Of a stretch of 64,000 nucleotides of DNA, positions 1 to 10,260 are shown one piece after another (the stretch's first letter is position 1; each line of letters starts with the position of its first letter). The notes beneath the pieces are model-generated. The model saw only the letters and a list, made by a program, of their open reading frames with translations. It was not told the DNA's origin and searched no databases. Both the position numbers and the translations under genes were made by a program. Source of the DNA: Anniella stebbinsi (lineage: Eukaryota > Chordata > Lepidosauria > Squamata > Anniellidae); assembly GCA_029215795.1 (NCBI GenBank), contig JARDYH010000003.1, forward strand, positions 175,534,382-175,598,381. Reading direction: 5' to 3'.

Positions 1-736
1 GAGTTTATTCAACCTTTTTGTGGTGTCTTTCTTTCTAAACATTTTGGTCATGATTCAAAAGAAATAATGTGCCTAAACAAGAGTCATGGATCAGGAGACA
101 GAGCTCTCTTTGCCATGTTTTGACACATTCCCAGAGCTAAAGTTATGAGCTCCTGTTCAGTCTGAAGCAATGACTTGCCTCTTTAGCACTCAGAGCTGCT
201 ACAACAATAATAAAGAAGGTGCCATCTTGAAATGCTTGGGCACCATGACCGAATAGCAACAAAGGAAGTGGGAGTATGGGGCGGAAAAGAGCAGAGCAGT
301 ACGTGCATGATAGGTTGCTACACTGCATCTATACAGCATCTTCTGGAAAGCTGCATTGGCATCAACCAATGATGCCACTAGTCTGAACACATTGCTAAGC
401 ATCCACCAGTAATAGCACATTGCAGGATTGTCTTTCCTGCTGCTCAACCACTCAACTGTGGCAAATGATATGACATTTTTCATTTGTCTTAATTCATGTG
501 GCCAGAATTTGCAGCATTCATTCCCCTGGAACATGTGGCCCACAGGAGGGTCATTAGAGATGTCAGCAGGCCTATGCAAGCTGGGAACCAAGATTTGGGC
601 AAGCCAGATAGCAGGCCCTACATTACCTACCCATACTCTGCTAATGCACTGCACAAATTGGCATGTTCAAGCCATGTATTTATACAGATATATCTAAACA
701 GAGAGAAATATAGCCACCAATCGAATTGGGAAAATG
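1..736. other. Presumed SCML4 intron, no gene recognised
   Basis: Downstream flank of the exon. It contains a 151-codon open frame on the minus strand (199-654) that resembles no family I know, has no splice or repeat context and is probably chance. No transposon was recognised here. Confidence 0.4.
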
Positions 737-742
737 TCATAC

Positions 743-954
743 CTTATATCCAGGTTTCCTCCCTCGCTTCTTTGGGATCTTCACAACTGGTAAAGAGCCA
801 GCTGGTGCAGAATAAAGATTATGAACAGCCATTTTCATAGGAGTAGAATGGAGTGGGGGTCTTCCTCTTTTTCTCCCCGGTATTCTGGGAGACTGCATGT
901 CACCAGTATCCAGTCTTGGGGGCAGTGATGGCAAGTGATTCATAAGTAATGGAG
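743..954 (-). CDS. SCML4: Internal exon of SCML4-like Polycomb protein (N-terminal AT-hook region)
   Basis: Seen: on the minus strand an open frame enters in phase and reaches a Met at 898, then runs 52 codons to a Lys codon at 745-743, directly followed by GTATGA, a strong splice donor. Two basic AT-hook-like motifs are visible, GRKRGRPP (residues 8-15 from that Met) and KKRGRKPGYK (43-52), with MKMAVHNLYSAPAGSLP between them. An AG acceptor at 956-955 follows a long CT tract. Known: vertebrate SCML4 begins with this kind of segment; the family has a C-terminal SAM domain and a SLED domain, lacks the MBT repeats of SCML2/SCMH1, and belongs to Polycomb group repressors in the nucleus. Inferred: Met 898 is the likely start, although Met 943 is also in frame. 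The remaining coding exons would lie left of the window. Other SCM-family members are less likely. Identity is from memory, not from a search. Confidence 0.82.
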
Positions 955-996
955 CTGTAATTTAAAAATAAAAGAGAGAGAGAGGGGAAAAGATGT
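955..996 (-). other. Splice acceptor and polypyrimidine tract of the SCML4 exon
   Basis: Read on the minus strand, a run of C and T including a (CT)n stretch leads through a T-rich segment and ATTACAG to the exon boundary at 954. This is a textbook 3' splice site and supports the exon being real. The matching donor GT is at 742-741. Confidence 0.75.
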
Positions 997-1087
997 ATTG
1001 ATAAAAATGGAGAAAACATAGACACAATTTTCTTTTGTTTTTAATTTGGAATCTCATTTATTATCAACAGGAAATGATAGTACAGAT

Positions 1088-1177
1088 CTACAATCCTAAC
1101 TACACTTACTAGGGAATACGTTCCATTGAACGCAGTAGAACTTACTTTTGAGTAAACATGCATAAGATTGTGCTGCA
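1088..1177. repeat. Degenerate foldback repeat of the CAATCCTATGCATG family
   Basis: The left arm has ACAATCCTAACTACACTTACT and the right arm has AGTAAACATGCATAAGATTGTG, roughly inverted. The same arm sequences recur at 31650-31722, 41508-41602, 54195-54279 and 62594-62736. The copy is short and diverged, so its boundaries are approximate. Confidence 0.5.
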
Positions 1178-1236
1178 TATATTGTTACAGAGGAAACAAT
1201 TATACAAAAGGTTACTGATGCGTCACCAAAAAAGAG

Positions 1237-1400
1237 GAAAAAAGATTACACCAATCTGCATAAAATTTGCACATGAAAATGTATTTGTATAGATACAAAT
1301 TTAAAAGTAATTATTATAATTTAGATTGAAATACTGTCCATCTCACCATAGTGTGAAAGACTGTAGCCAGTTGACCTGTAGCCAGTTGACCATTTTCAGC
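1237..1400. repeat. Dispersed repeat shared with 27870-28005
   Basis: Both loci carry the same ordered landmarks: TTTGCATAAAAT, TGCACATG or TGCATATG, AATAATTA, then GTCCATCTCACCATAG followed by CTGTAGCCA or CTGTGGCCA and TGACC. This copy has an exact 15-bp tandem duplication at 1361-1390 (unit CTGTAGCCAGTTGAC). The class is unknown: no terminal inverted repeat, tail or open frame was seen. Confidence 0.5.
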
Positions 1401-1639
1401 TTTCACAGGAATGTGGTAGGGGAGACTTCATAGGAATTGCCTACGGTATCCATGATCATCAGCCACACTACAATTCACAATGGGCCCACCAACCAAAGAA
1501 AGGATTCATTTCCCCCACTTTGAAATTAGGGAGCTGGGAAACTGCAATATCCTCACCTTAGGGCGATGATGGTTAAATCCTATACTAACAATGCATTTGT
1601 TGTACTGTATAATGGTCACCTAGAAAAAGATTAAACCCA

Positions 1640-3665
1640 TCTCTACTGGAAATTGTACAAAGCAATATAATAATCAATTCCTCCTTAAGAGAGGGAGCAA
1701 TACCAACCTCTTTTGAAGAGGTAATAATCAAACCACTCCTGAATAAACCTAATCAGAAATGGAGGACAACTATAAGCCAGTTGCTCACATCCCCTTTCTG
1801 GGCAAATTGCTCAAATGACTCCAGGTAGTCTGGGATGAAGCTGATTTTCTAGATCCACTTCAATCTAGCTTCAAGCCCAGTGTTAGGACAGAAACTGCCT
1901 TGGTCACCCTGTGGAATTATCTTTGCAAAAGAAAGATTGAGGGGCACTACAGCCCTGTTAGTTCTCTTGAACTTCTCAGTGGCTTTTGATACCATCAACT
2001 GTGGTTTCCTTTTGGAACCGCTATCTGACTTGGGAGTTGGAGGCACTATGGCTGCCTCTACAAGAGAGGTTTAAAGCTCTTTCAAGGCACTTTAAAAAAA
2101 TTACCTCTACAAGAACGGAGCGCAAATCGGGCGTAGAGGCGCATTATCTCTCCGATTATGCGCATTATCGAATGCACTTTAAATAGCGAGTTTTATTTTG
2201 CTCTGGCCGTTAAAGCGCATTTTGCCTATGTGCACAAGCGCTTATGCGCATTAACTACTTGTAAAGCACATTTTGGTCATCTGTTAATGCGCTTCGCCGC
2301 CTCTCGACGCCTCTCGTGCAGAGGGATTAGGTGTAAATGCGTTTCTGCGATTATGCGCATAATCGCCTAACCGGGTGCAAAAGCGAATTCTTGTAGAGGG
2401 TACCTAAGTTACTGCGATTCTGTTCCTACTTAGATGACTGTTTCCAGAAGGTGGTGCTGGGGGATTAGTCCTCTGTTCCATAACAATTATGAAATGGCTC
2501 CTCGAGGCTCAATTTTATCCCCCATACTGTTCAATATCTACATGAAGCCACTGGGGAAAGTTATCCAGGAGTGTGGGCTGAGTTGTCATCAACAGACAGA
2601 TGAGAGCGCGCTCTACCTTACATTTTCATTTGACACCAAGGCAGTGAAAATCATGCATAAGTGCATGAGCTGGGTAATTGACTAGATGAGGGTCAAAAAA
2701 ACGAAGCTCAAGCCAGACAGGACAGATATACTGTTAGTGGGTGGTTTGCCTGCCCAGTTGAGTGGTGTTTAACCTATTCGGGAGGGATTCCACTTCCTCT
2801 GAAAGTTCAGGTGTGCTGTTTGGAGGTGCTCCTTGATCCATCGCTGTCACTCAAGGCACTGGTGGTTTCAGTGGCTAGAAGCAACTTTTATCAGCTTAGG
2901 GTGATATACTAACTGCAACCCTATATGGACAGGGACAGGCTGGTGGTAGTTATCCATGCTCTGGTAACCTGGTTGTATTATTGCAAAGCACTGTGCACAG
3001 GACTACCTTTGAAAGCATTTTGAAAACTTCAAGTCAGTTCAAATTAGATTAATAACTAATACTCGGCTGCTACAACTGGGGTTGGTCAATACAATCAGTG
3101 CTTTGTCAGTTGCACTGGCTCCAGTCTGTTTCCATGCCCAATTCTCCTTTAAAGCCCTAAATAGCTTGGAGTCAGAGTATCTAAACTGAGGAAGGGTGCA
3201 TGGTGCATGAGGGAAACCCCTTGTTATATCTGATCAGGTCATGGGGCAGGGCTTTGGGAGGGGTCCAAAGGATTAGGCCACCCCAGGATTAGGCTAGCAG
3301 GCTGGAGGTTGCCCTCCCCTGATCTAAAGGAACATCTCCTTCCACATGTACCTGCTCAGATCTTTAGTTATCTTCAGAGGCTTTCCTCCAGGTGTTCCTG
3401 ACAAATGAAGGTAGGCAGCTACAAGGGAAAAATCATTCTCCATGGTGGCATCCCCTTTATAGAATGCCCTACCCAAGGAGGCTTGTCTGGCACTTGCACT
3501 GTCATTTCAGCACCAGGCAAAGGCATTTCTTTTCTCCCAGGCATTTTAGATTTTAACTATGGTGAGGCCTTTTAAATCACTATTGTATTATTTATTGCTG
3601 CTCTTAACCTGTTTTTTTCCAGCTGCCCTGAGAACTTTTTGTTATAGGGCACCATAAATAAATAT
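1640..3665 (+). mobile_element. Old L2-like LINE, 3' part, frames destroyed
   Basis: Colinear with the better LINE at 13490-16476, from the segment before the reverse transcriptase through the palm region to the 3' end. Translated scraps match it: VALLVLLNFSVAFDTIN-type palm sequence at about 1945-2000 and SILSPILFNIYMKPLGKVI at 2500-2560. The catalytic YADD region has decayed to a variant reading CHQQTDESALY. The tail near 3630-3665 has the gene-internal CTGCCCTGAGAAC motif followed by AAATAAATA. The element is interrupted at 2050-2407 by an unrelated insertion and resumes exactly where it left off. Many stops and indels; not functional. Confidence 0.8.
2050..2407 (+). mobile_element. CpG-retaining palindromic element, copy 1
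   Basis: Seen: 358 bp inserted inside the old LINE. It is about 90% alike to a second copy at 42440-42798, and identity starts at GGCTGCCTCTACAAG and ends at GACCTAA or TACCTAA. CCTCTACAAG is present at the left end, repeated inside near 2103, and inverted at the right end, so short terminal inverted repeats are likely. Inside are several GCGCAT words and a perfect 20-bp palindrome at 2347-2366 (GCGATTATGCGCATAATCGC). Inferred: a non-autonomous DNA transposon. No long open frame, no poly-A, and no clear target duplication could be resolved, so the superfamily is unknown. Confidence 0.75.
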
Positions 3666-3870
3666 AGTAAACCATGATAAATAAATAACCAAATAAATAA
3701 AACATTATGTGTAAATATGATAAATAAAACTTTGGTTTGCATAGCTCAAAGCACCTTGGTACCACATTAGAAGTGTCCATGTTCAATTTGGGAGTGGGGT
3801 GGGGCTTCCACACGAGGCATTAACAATGGAATAGCCATACTTTATTTGTGCATTTTTTACGAAATCATAA

Positions 3871-4208
3871 GGGCTGTTAACACAACATGCTAACCCAGTG
3901 TGGGTTGTTTTGAACTGTGGGTTGTTTGTTGAACAGTGGTTTAGCATTTTGTCTAAATGGGCTATTGAGTTGTCTGAATACATTCAGGGAGACTTGTTAA
4001 CCATGCAGTGTGGCTTGTTAACCAACCTGAACAACCCGAGAACAAACCATGGGATCTCAAGGTGGCTTGTTTGAGAGAATAAGCCACACTGCATGCTTAA
4101 CAAGCCAGCCTAGCTACATTCAGACAACACACTAACCCACTGTTAAATAAACAACCCATAGTTCAAAACAACCCACACTCAACCACTAACATGTTGTGTG
4201 AACAGCCC
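3871..4208. mobile_element. Foldback MITE, GGGCTGTTNACACAACATG ends
   Basis: The first about 75 bp (GGGCTGTTAACACAACATGC and onward) return inverted in the last about 80 bp (ending CATGTTGTGTGAACAGCCCC). The middle is itself symmetrical, with GTGTGGCTTGTTAAC and GTGTGGCTTATTCTC arms about 4010-4100. No coding. The superfamily is uncertain; hAT is plausible from length and end style, but no clean 8-bp duplication was found. Confidence 0.75.
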
Positions 4209-4213
4209 CATTG

Positions 4214-4896
4214 ACTAGGTTCGCATGCCAGAACAAGCCATGGTGGCTTTTGGTAGAATGGCTTAATTTTTGTGAACAAGCCACCCTAACAACCTATGAC
4301 TTGTTATTGGAGTAATTTTACCCATGATGGGTTTGGGAAGTCGGGGTGGGGGTGGGGGGAGGGGGAGAGCATGTGGAATGGGCACTGGAAGCAACCAAAT
4401 CCTGCACCCTGAAAGCCGGAGAGTGGAACGATGTGAGATGGAACGAGAGCATTTCAGAGAGGGGAGGGGAACAGGAGAGACTGGCTGAATGAAAAAACAG
4501 CATGGGAAAGGAACCAGTGCAGTAATGGGGGGAAAGAACAGAATGACATGAAAAGGTTTGCAGCTTTCATTAGAAAAAGCAAGTACAGGCAGGTATTGGC
4601 AGGCATGGGGGGAGGGGGGAGATGGTAAAAATTTCCAACAAGAGCCAGCAGAGGCAGAACACGACCTGAACACACAACAGACATAACAAGGAAGTGAAGG
4701 ATGGCAGGATATGGATTCTGCCGTGATGACAGTTGGGATATGTGCCCAAGCAGGCAGGAGGATTGGGGTGGGGGAAGGAAAAAGATGGAAGGGGTAAGCC
4801 TGACCATCTGTTGGGCACCTCGTCAGTTGTTCCACAAACAACTCACACTGCATGGCTTGTTCGTTGGGTTGGCGTAACATGTCATGCGAACCCACC
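4214..4896. mobile_element. Long MITE with GGTTCGCATG terminal inverted repeats
   Basis: The left end has TAGGTTCGCATGCCAG and GAACAAGCCATGGTGG; the right end has the inverse, CATGGCTTGTTC to CATGCGAACCC. The interior is purine-rich and G-rich (about 4340-4620), which opens several antisense frames of low complexity including a 215-codon one. These are judged non-genic. It abuts the preceding MITE with only a few bases between. Related ends occur at 11375-11630. Confidence 0.65.
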
Positions 4897-5890
4897 CATT
4901 GCCCCTGCATTTCCCTTGGGGTTACTCTCTTTTGTTCTTTTTAAATGTTAGAACATTAACACAATGTCCACAAGCATATATTGCTGCCCTCCCATCTTTT
5001 TAAAGATGGCATAACTTTGACACAAACAGGTGAACCTATCACTCGCATCTATACCTCAATACATTTTGCTATTTCTTTACAGTCAGATCCATATTGGTGT
5101 AACCAATCTTTAGATTTTTGTTTTTAAAATTATTAAAACATTGCTTCAATGAGCTCTCAATAATGCTTAGTAAGTGCTGAATTTGATTTTAAAAAATAAA
5201 CAAACCTGGGGTTTTCTTCAGAAAATATTTGTTAGTTCTGGTAACAATCCTTAAACCCTGAAATGAGAGGTACAAAAGTCTGGGTTCACCTCTAAAACAG
5301 ACCCTGTGGTCTAACCTCCTTTTCATCCTTGATGTGGAGAGGTTAGCTGAAGTTACCCAAGTGCTGAGCAAAATGTGTTCTGTACATGGCCAGAAAACTG
5401 TCCTTATTACATGTGAGGTTAAAATGTGTTGCAGAAGCCATTAAATCTAACATGGGTAGCACATGACATCAATGCTTCCATATTTTCTGAATGATTCTTA
5501 GAAACAGAGATGCCTCCAGCTTTGTGCAGAAGCAAATGCATTTATTTTGAAACTAATTCATAACAGAATTACATGCACTTATTCTACTCAGATAGATCCA
5601 TTATACTCTGTAAGACCTGAAGATTGGTTATGCCATTAACACCAGCTGTCAAAAACTCTCAAACAAATGGTAAAAGGTCTAATATTGTATAAAAGCACAT
5701 GCTGCAAAGAAGGATGATAGATGCAATGAGTCTAAATTAATAGATTGTCTAGGAATGATGTGATAAGGCTGCTGAGATAGATACTATTAGCTTTTTACAC
5801 ACATTTTCTATTGACATAATTTGTTATCTTTTGGGCTAGACATTTCTTATAACTGTGCAGGTGTCCCCCCCCCCCCCCGACATCCAGACA
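4897..5890. other. Stretch without recognised features
   Basis: Unique-looking, moderately AT-rich sequence with no supported gene or repeat except a C13-15 homopolymer at about 5865-5878. Confidence 0.5.
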
Positions 5891-5891
5891 G

Positions 5892-5991
5892 AGAGCTTAT
5901 CTACACTACTGCTTTAAAACGGTTTATAATAATAATAATTTATTTCTTACCAGCCTCTCTGTCATTTTAAAACAGTAGTGTAGATAGGCTC
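5892..5991. mobile_element. Short hairpin MITE (TCTACACTACTGCTTTAAAAC), disrupted centre
   Basis: Arms GAGCTTATCTACACTACTGC and GCAGTAGTGTAGATAGGCTC-like sequence face each other. The same arms form complete hairpins at 47187-47290 and 63396-63537. Here the centre has been replaced by an antisense LINE 3' tail (AATAATAATTTATTTCTTACCAGCCTCTC), showing a later insertion into the hairpin loop. Confidence 0.7.
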
Positions 5992-5995
5992 ATAG

Positions 5996-6345
5996 AGCAA
6001 CATCTTTCCGCGTTTCCCTACTGTCGTTATAACTTCCTCCTGCTGTCCCACAATAACAACGGTCTCTTTACACAGGGAGAGAAAGAGGAAGCAGCAACGA
6101 TCACGTGACCCATTCAGGGGCCGTTTATATCGCAATGTTTTCCCTGCACACAGCAGGAAAGGGCAGCACATTCCGTGGTGTTTTTTTTTAAAAAAAGATG
6201 GATTAAAAGGGGTCTATTTTGTGACAGAAATATGAGCAGAAGGAGCAGGAGGTGCATGGGAGGCAGATGTCTTAGTCTAAAAGATGCGCAAACATCCGTA
6301 ACTGGGCAATAGCGAGCGTGTGATAAAACACTCGTCTGATGACGT
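5996..6345 (-). mobile_element. MITE of the GTCATCAGACG family, minus orientation
   Basis: Read on the minus strand it begins GTCATCAGACGAGTGTTTTATC and shares ordered blocks with 40243-40581, including GGATGTTTG, CATCTGCCTCCCATGCA, GCTCCTTCTG, TTTCCTGCTGTGTG, TGAATGGG and GTAGGGAAACG. Its other end lies against the hairpin MITE at 5892-5991. No coding; a stretch of T8/A7 is internal. Confidence 0.65.
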
Positions 6346-6772
6346 TCACAGTCACAGCAACAAAAAACAACAGGTTTATCTATCTGGTGGGATAGGTTGT
6401 TGCGAGTGTATGAGTGGAAATAAAAAGATGAGGCATGTAAGTATGGTATAAAAGTGGGCCGCATTTATTCAGATTAGAGCTGCAAAGTCTAACTGGGCAG
6501 GCAGCTAAATTCAGCCAGCAACTAGCTCGGCTGTTATTGGGCGAAAACATTCCAATCCTATCGAGTGGCATCTGCTGATTGCCACTGATAGGACTGCCCC
6601 TTTTGGGGAGAGGAAGCCTTCCCGTGTCACCCCCTACCGGGCCATAACACCAGGTAGATGAGGTCAGTTGGCCTCACAGGTAACCCTTATCCCCCCCACT
6701 GGAGCCATAAAACCCTCAGCAGGAGGCCCTCAGGGATTACCTGTCACCGTTATGGTGCCATAGAACGCACAC

Positions 6773-6815
<43 letters not shown>

Positions 6816-6850
6816 TATTTAATTATTACCCGCCTCTCCCTCCCTCATCT
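6773..6850 (-). repeat. (AAT)n array and antisense L2-type LINE 3' tail
   Basis: About 14 AAT units are followed by ATTTAATTATTACCCGCCTCTCC, the reverse complement of the L2-type 3' end GGAGAGGCGGGTAAGAAATA seen at 60715-60735. The array is therefore the microsatellite-like tail of a severely 5'-truncated LINE. The sequence from 6850 to about 7100 may continue it but is too diverged to call. Confidence 0.65.
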
Positions 6851-7263
6851 TGCCCGCCCCCCAGCCTAGTTAACTTGTAACCAATTTGACCTAACCATTA
6901 AATCAACCAACATATTAACCTAAGACACTCCCACCCCACTTACAGTGTGAAGCAGGCAAAAGGACCCCAGTCAGCCAATTCAACTAAGAGTCAAACATTC
7001 CTACTTGGCCCCCAAAAGGATGAGAAAAGTAGGGGGGAAGAAAGCACCAATCTACGCAACCCCTGATGACTTCTCCCCTGCCTGTGGCACCACTTTGCCT
7101 CTACCAATCGCATTGCAATGAGCCCCCACCCCTGGCAGCTAGGCAAGCCAGACGCAGGGTATGGCATTTAATGCAAAACTCATTTCTTACCCAGTTTCTT
7201 GAAATGTCAGAGAGTGCATGGCCAAGGTGTAGGAAGTGGTATCGTGGTTGGGTTTTTATTTGA

Positions 7264-7520
7264 ATTGCTATTTGTATTTTATGAATTATTGTTTCCATTA
7301 CTGATGCTCTGTTATTGTTAATTATTGTTAATTATTGCTTTTAGCATACATTGATTACTATATTGCAATATATTTATTGTTACATGTTTATATTGTTGGG
7401 TTATATTGTTAGCCACTTCATTTTCTTTAGAAAAGAAATTATTGTTTAACAATAAAAAAGCGAAGATAATTATGATGATCCATGACAAGCCCCCCCCCCC
7501 CCACAAAATAAACACAATAT
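7264..7520. other. AT-rich low-complexity stretch with C-run
   Basis: Repeated TTATTGTTAATTATTG words and a run of about 13 C at 7490-7502. No gene or transposon recognised. Confidence 0.5.
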
Positions 7521-9555
7521 CTTTGGGCAATATCTTTGTCAGGACTAACCAAAATGCCACAAAGCTGCCCCCATCTTGCCAATAATACCTGCTTCATGCT
7601 TACTGAACCATAGAAAAAGAAAAGTATTGTTTGCCTTATCAATTGGAAAAACATTCACTGGGATGCCAAACTGTACAGCCCAAGAAGAATGAATGATGAT
7701 TAATCGTTAATGCAGCATTAACTCCTCTATTCACCTATTAGCAATGCAGAAAACGTTTGGGCAAACTTAAAATGTAAAAAGTGGCATCCCTGGACCAGCA
7801 ATTTATTTAGTTCTTGGAAAGTATTAATGACTAATTTAAACGCAATCCACCACCAAAAATATTTACTTAATTGCTATTCTAGTGGTAGTTGATTTGATTC
7901 AGTAGCTGCCAAAACAGTGCATCTAGGTTACTGCCTGCCTTCCACAACTTGCTGAAAAGAATACAGCATACAAGGTTCATATAGGATCTACCTACTCAAT
8001 AAAATACCTTAGGATCAGGTTGGTTAATTTTCATAATCAGTTTCGGGAAATAATGGTTTCCTCTATAGTTAGCTTAACAGAGTTAAAGATTCCTGTTGAG
8101 GACAAGAAATTTTATATGCAGGAGATAATACTTGAAAGAAGGAGAGTTCCTTTCATGTTTCTGAGCCTCATGAATGTGTGAAGTACTATATAAATTAACC
8201 TGTAGTAATAGGGCAGCTTTAAAGCCTTTATGGATTTTTGATATCATTTGCAAAAGGTCAAGATTGTGGAGTTATAAATAAGTTATATTAACCTTCTGCT
8301 GAAGTTTATATTAATCTTTCAATTTTCAACCACATTCCTGGGCACTGATTCCTAAATTTGGGAGGTTGGTAGCAGCAAATGGACTACTTGAGTTTTCGGA
8401 GTACCATGTGATGCAGTAGAAAAAACACCCATGAAAATGCAGGCTTGTTCGTGGGTACCCTTCATAGCCAAAACGACAACAACAACAGCAACAACAATCT
8501 TACTAATTTCTATGGGGCTACTATGCATATAAGTATGTGCTGGCATAGCAAAGCAAACCTGGACAAAACGTAGGGCCAATGCACACAAAATGGCTGCCAA
8601 TCAGAAGTTACTTGGAACTGCTCTCCCTTGGCAGATGCCCTATTTATGTGCAGGGCTCACTATGTGAGACAGAGTGGATTTTCTCCACATCAATACTTGT
8701 GGTAGAATTGGAAAAATCTCGCCTTATATGCATTGCATCCTGTTAACTGCTTACTGTGGAGATAACACTAGAGGGAAAAAAATTAAGAAGTCTGCCATTT
8801 TGCTTCCTACATCATAAAAGCAAGTAAAGAAAAATGCAATTGTATTGTACTTCTGTATAAGAAAAGGGCATGTTGTTTGTATATACTGGGATATTTTGTG
8901 GCTCTAGCAGATGTAGATTTTCTTTATTTATTCTCAGTTTTCAGAAAATTAATTTTTAAGTAGTTATTGCACTCACCATCATTTCCTATAAAATCTCACA
9001 TTGTATAATAAAGGATAGATTTGAGTAGGTTTGTGGCTGTTCTATCATTAATAGCATCCTACATGCATTCTTCTTCTTTGTGCTATGTTTTTTTCCATTG
9101 GTGAATTCAAAAGGATCAACTGAAAGGATGGAAAGAATGATGAAATAGGTGATGTTCTCCTTGTTTCAGGACAACCTAATGGATTGTTTTGATATGTGAC
9201 AGATGTGCAGCCATTGTGAGATTGTGACTTGCTGTCTCGTGGTACAAGGAAGATTTCTTTCATACGTTTCCCAGGAGGTGATGACTTTGATTTTACCACA
9301 CATCTCTGCTATGACAAGGTACTCAAATGACTTGTCTCCACACTAGGAATTTCATATCACAGGTTTTGTTTTTTTTACCACACATCACCCACCACTTCAG
9401 CTGTTCATCTAAATGTATTCACGGAACATTCACAGTAGAAATATGGCAAATGAGAATATGATGTTATTAACTGATAGATGGGGAAAGTGTGGCTCCAAGG
9501 GGCTTCTCCTTATTTATCATTGTTATTTTTACTTCTTCTAATCTAAGTAACTAAG
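7521..9555. other. Stretch without recognised features
   Basis: No coding, tRNA or clear repeat was found. A short CAA-rich patch lies at about 8467-8497. The open frames here are short and isolated. Confidence 0.45.
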
Positions 9556-9559
9556 GACT

Positions 9560-10260
9560 TGCACACAATGAAATGAGCAGAGTTGAAATCCTAAAGCAGT
9601 GCTAAATAGCCCACACACATTATGCTTCCATGCTTGACTGGCAATTTACACACATGTTGATGCCATACGGATGGCTTCAGGTTTTAACATTCCTGCATGC
9701 ACATGACTCTCTGCAAGTTTGTGTAGAATAGTGAAGAGCAAAACATGTAGACAAAGCCGTTATGAATAATTAACTGAGAGAAAATCTCTCCTACTGGGAC
9801 TAGCTATTTTTGTTCATGCATTTATTTATTTATTTTGGGGGGAATTAAAATAAAAATAAAAGCAGCAGCATATAGCCACAGCAGGCAACAGGCAGAGATG
9901 AATAACATTTCAATGAGATATATCATTGCAAAGCGAAAGGAGTTGATTTTATGAACTGTCGACTGGATGGCCATGACAGAGAGCAAGAGGGTTAATTCAC
10001 AAATTGACATCACACTGCTCTTCTACTAACTCTGCGTACACCTGGTTCATGCTCAGATTACTAGCTTCTCATGGTCACCATTTCATGGGTCATTAATTAT
10101 CTTGGCTGTATTTGTGCTGAAGCTTAACCCAGAGTTTCGCAATTATGTTTTCCTTACAGTCATTGATTGCACTTCAATGGAGTCATCACTGTCTGAGGAG
10201 GAATTCTCCCTAAGTCCATCAGGACCTCAGAATTAGTACTGACTGCCCCTACTCTTTTCC
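9560..10260. other. Candidate conserved non-coding sequence
   Basis: Seen: a roughly 700-bp stretch without recognisable repeats, of balanced composition and complex sequence, with homeodomain-like core motifs (TGAATAATTAAC near 9763, GGTTAATTCAC near 9990, CATTAATTATC near 10090). Inferred: this looks like unique ancestral sequence, which within a developmental-regulator locus could be an enhancer. There is no direct evidence of function. Confidence 0.3.

Noticed and set aside
199..654. A 151-codon open frame on the minus strand
   Set aside because: No recognisable domain, splice context or repeat identity; length is compatible with chance given overlapping plus-strand frames at the same place.
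4263..4910. A 215-codon minus-strand open frame
   Set aside because: It lies in the purine-rich interior of a MITE, is proline and leucine-rich with low complexity, and overlaps other long frames in different phases.
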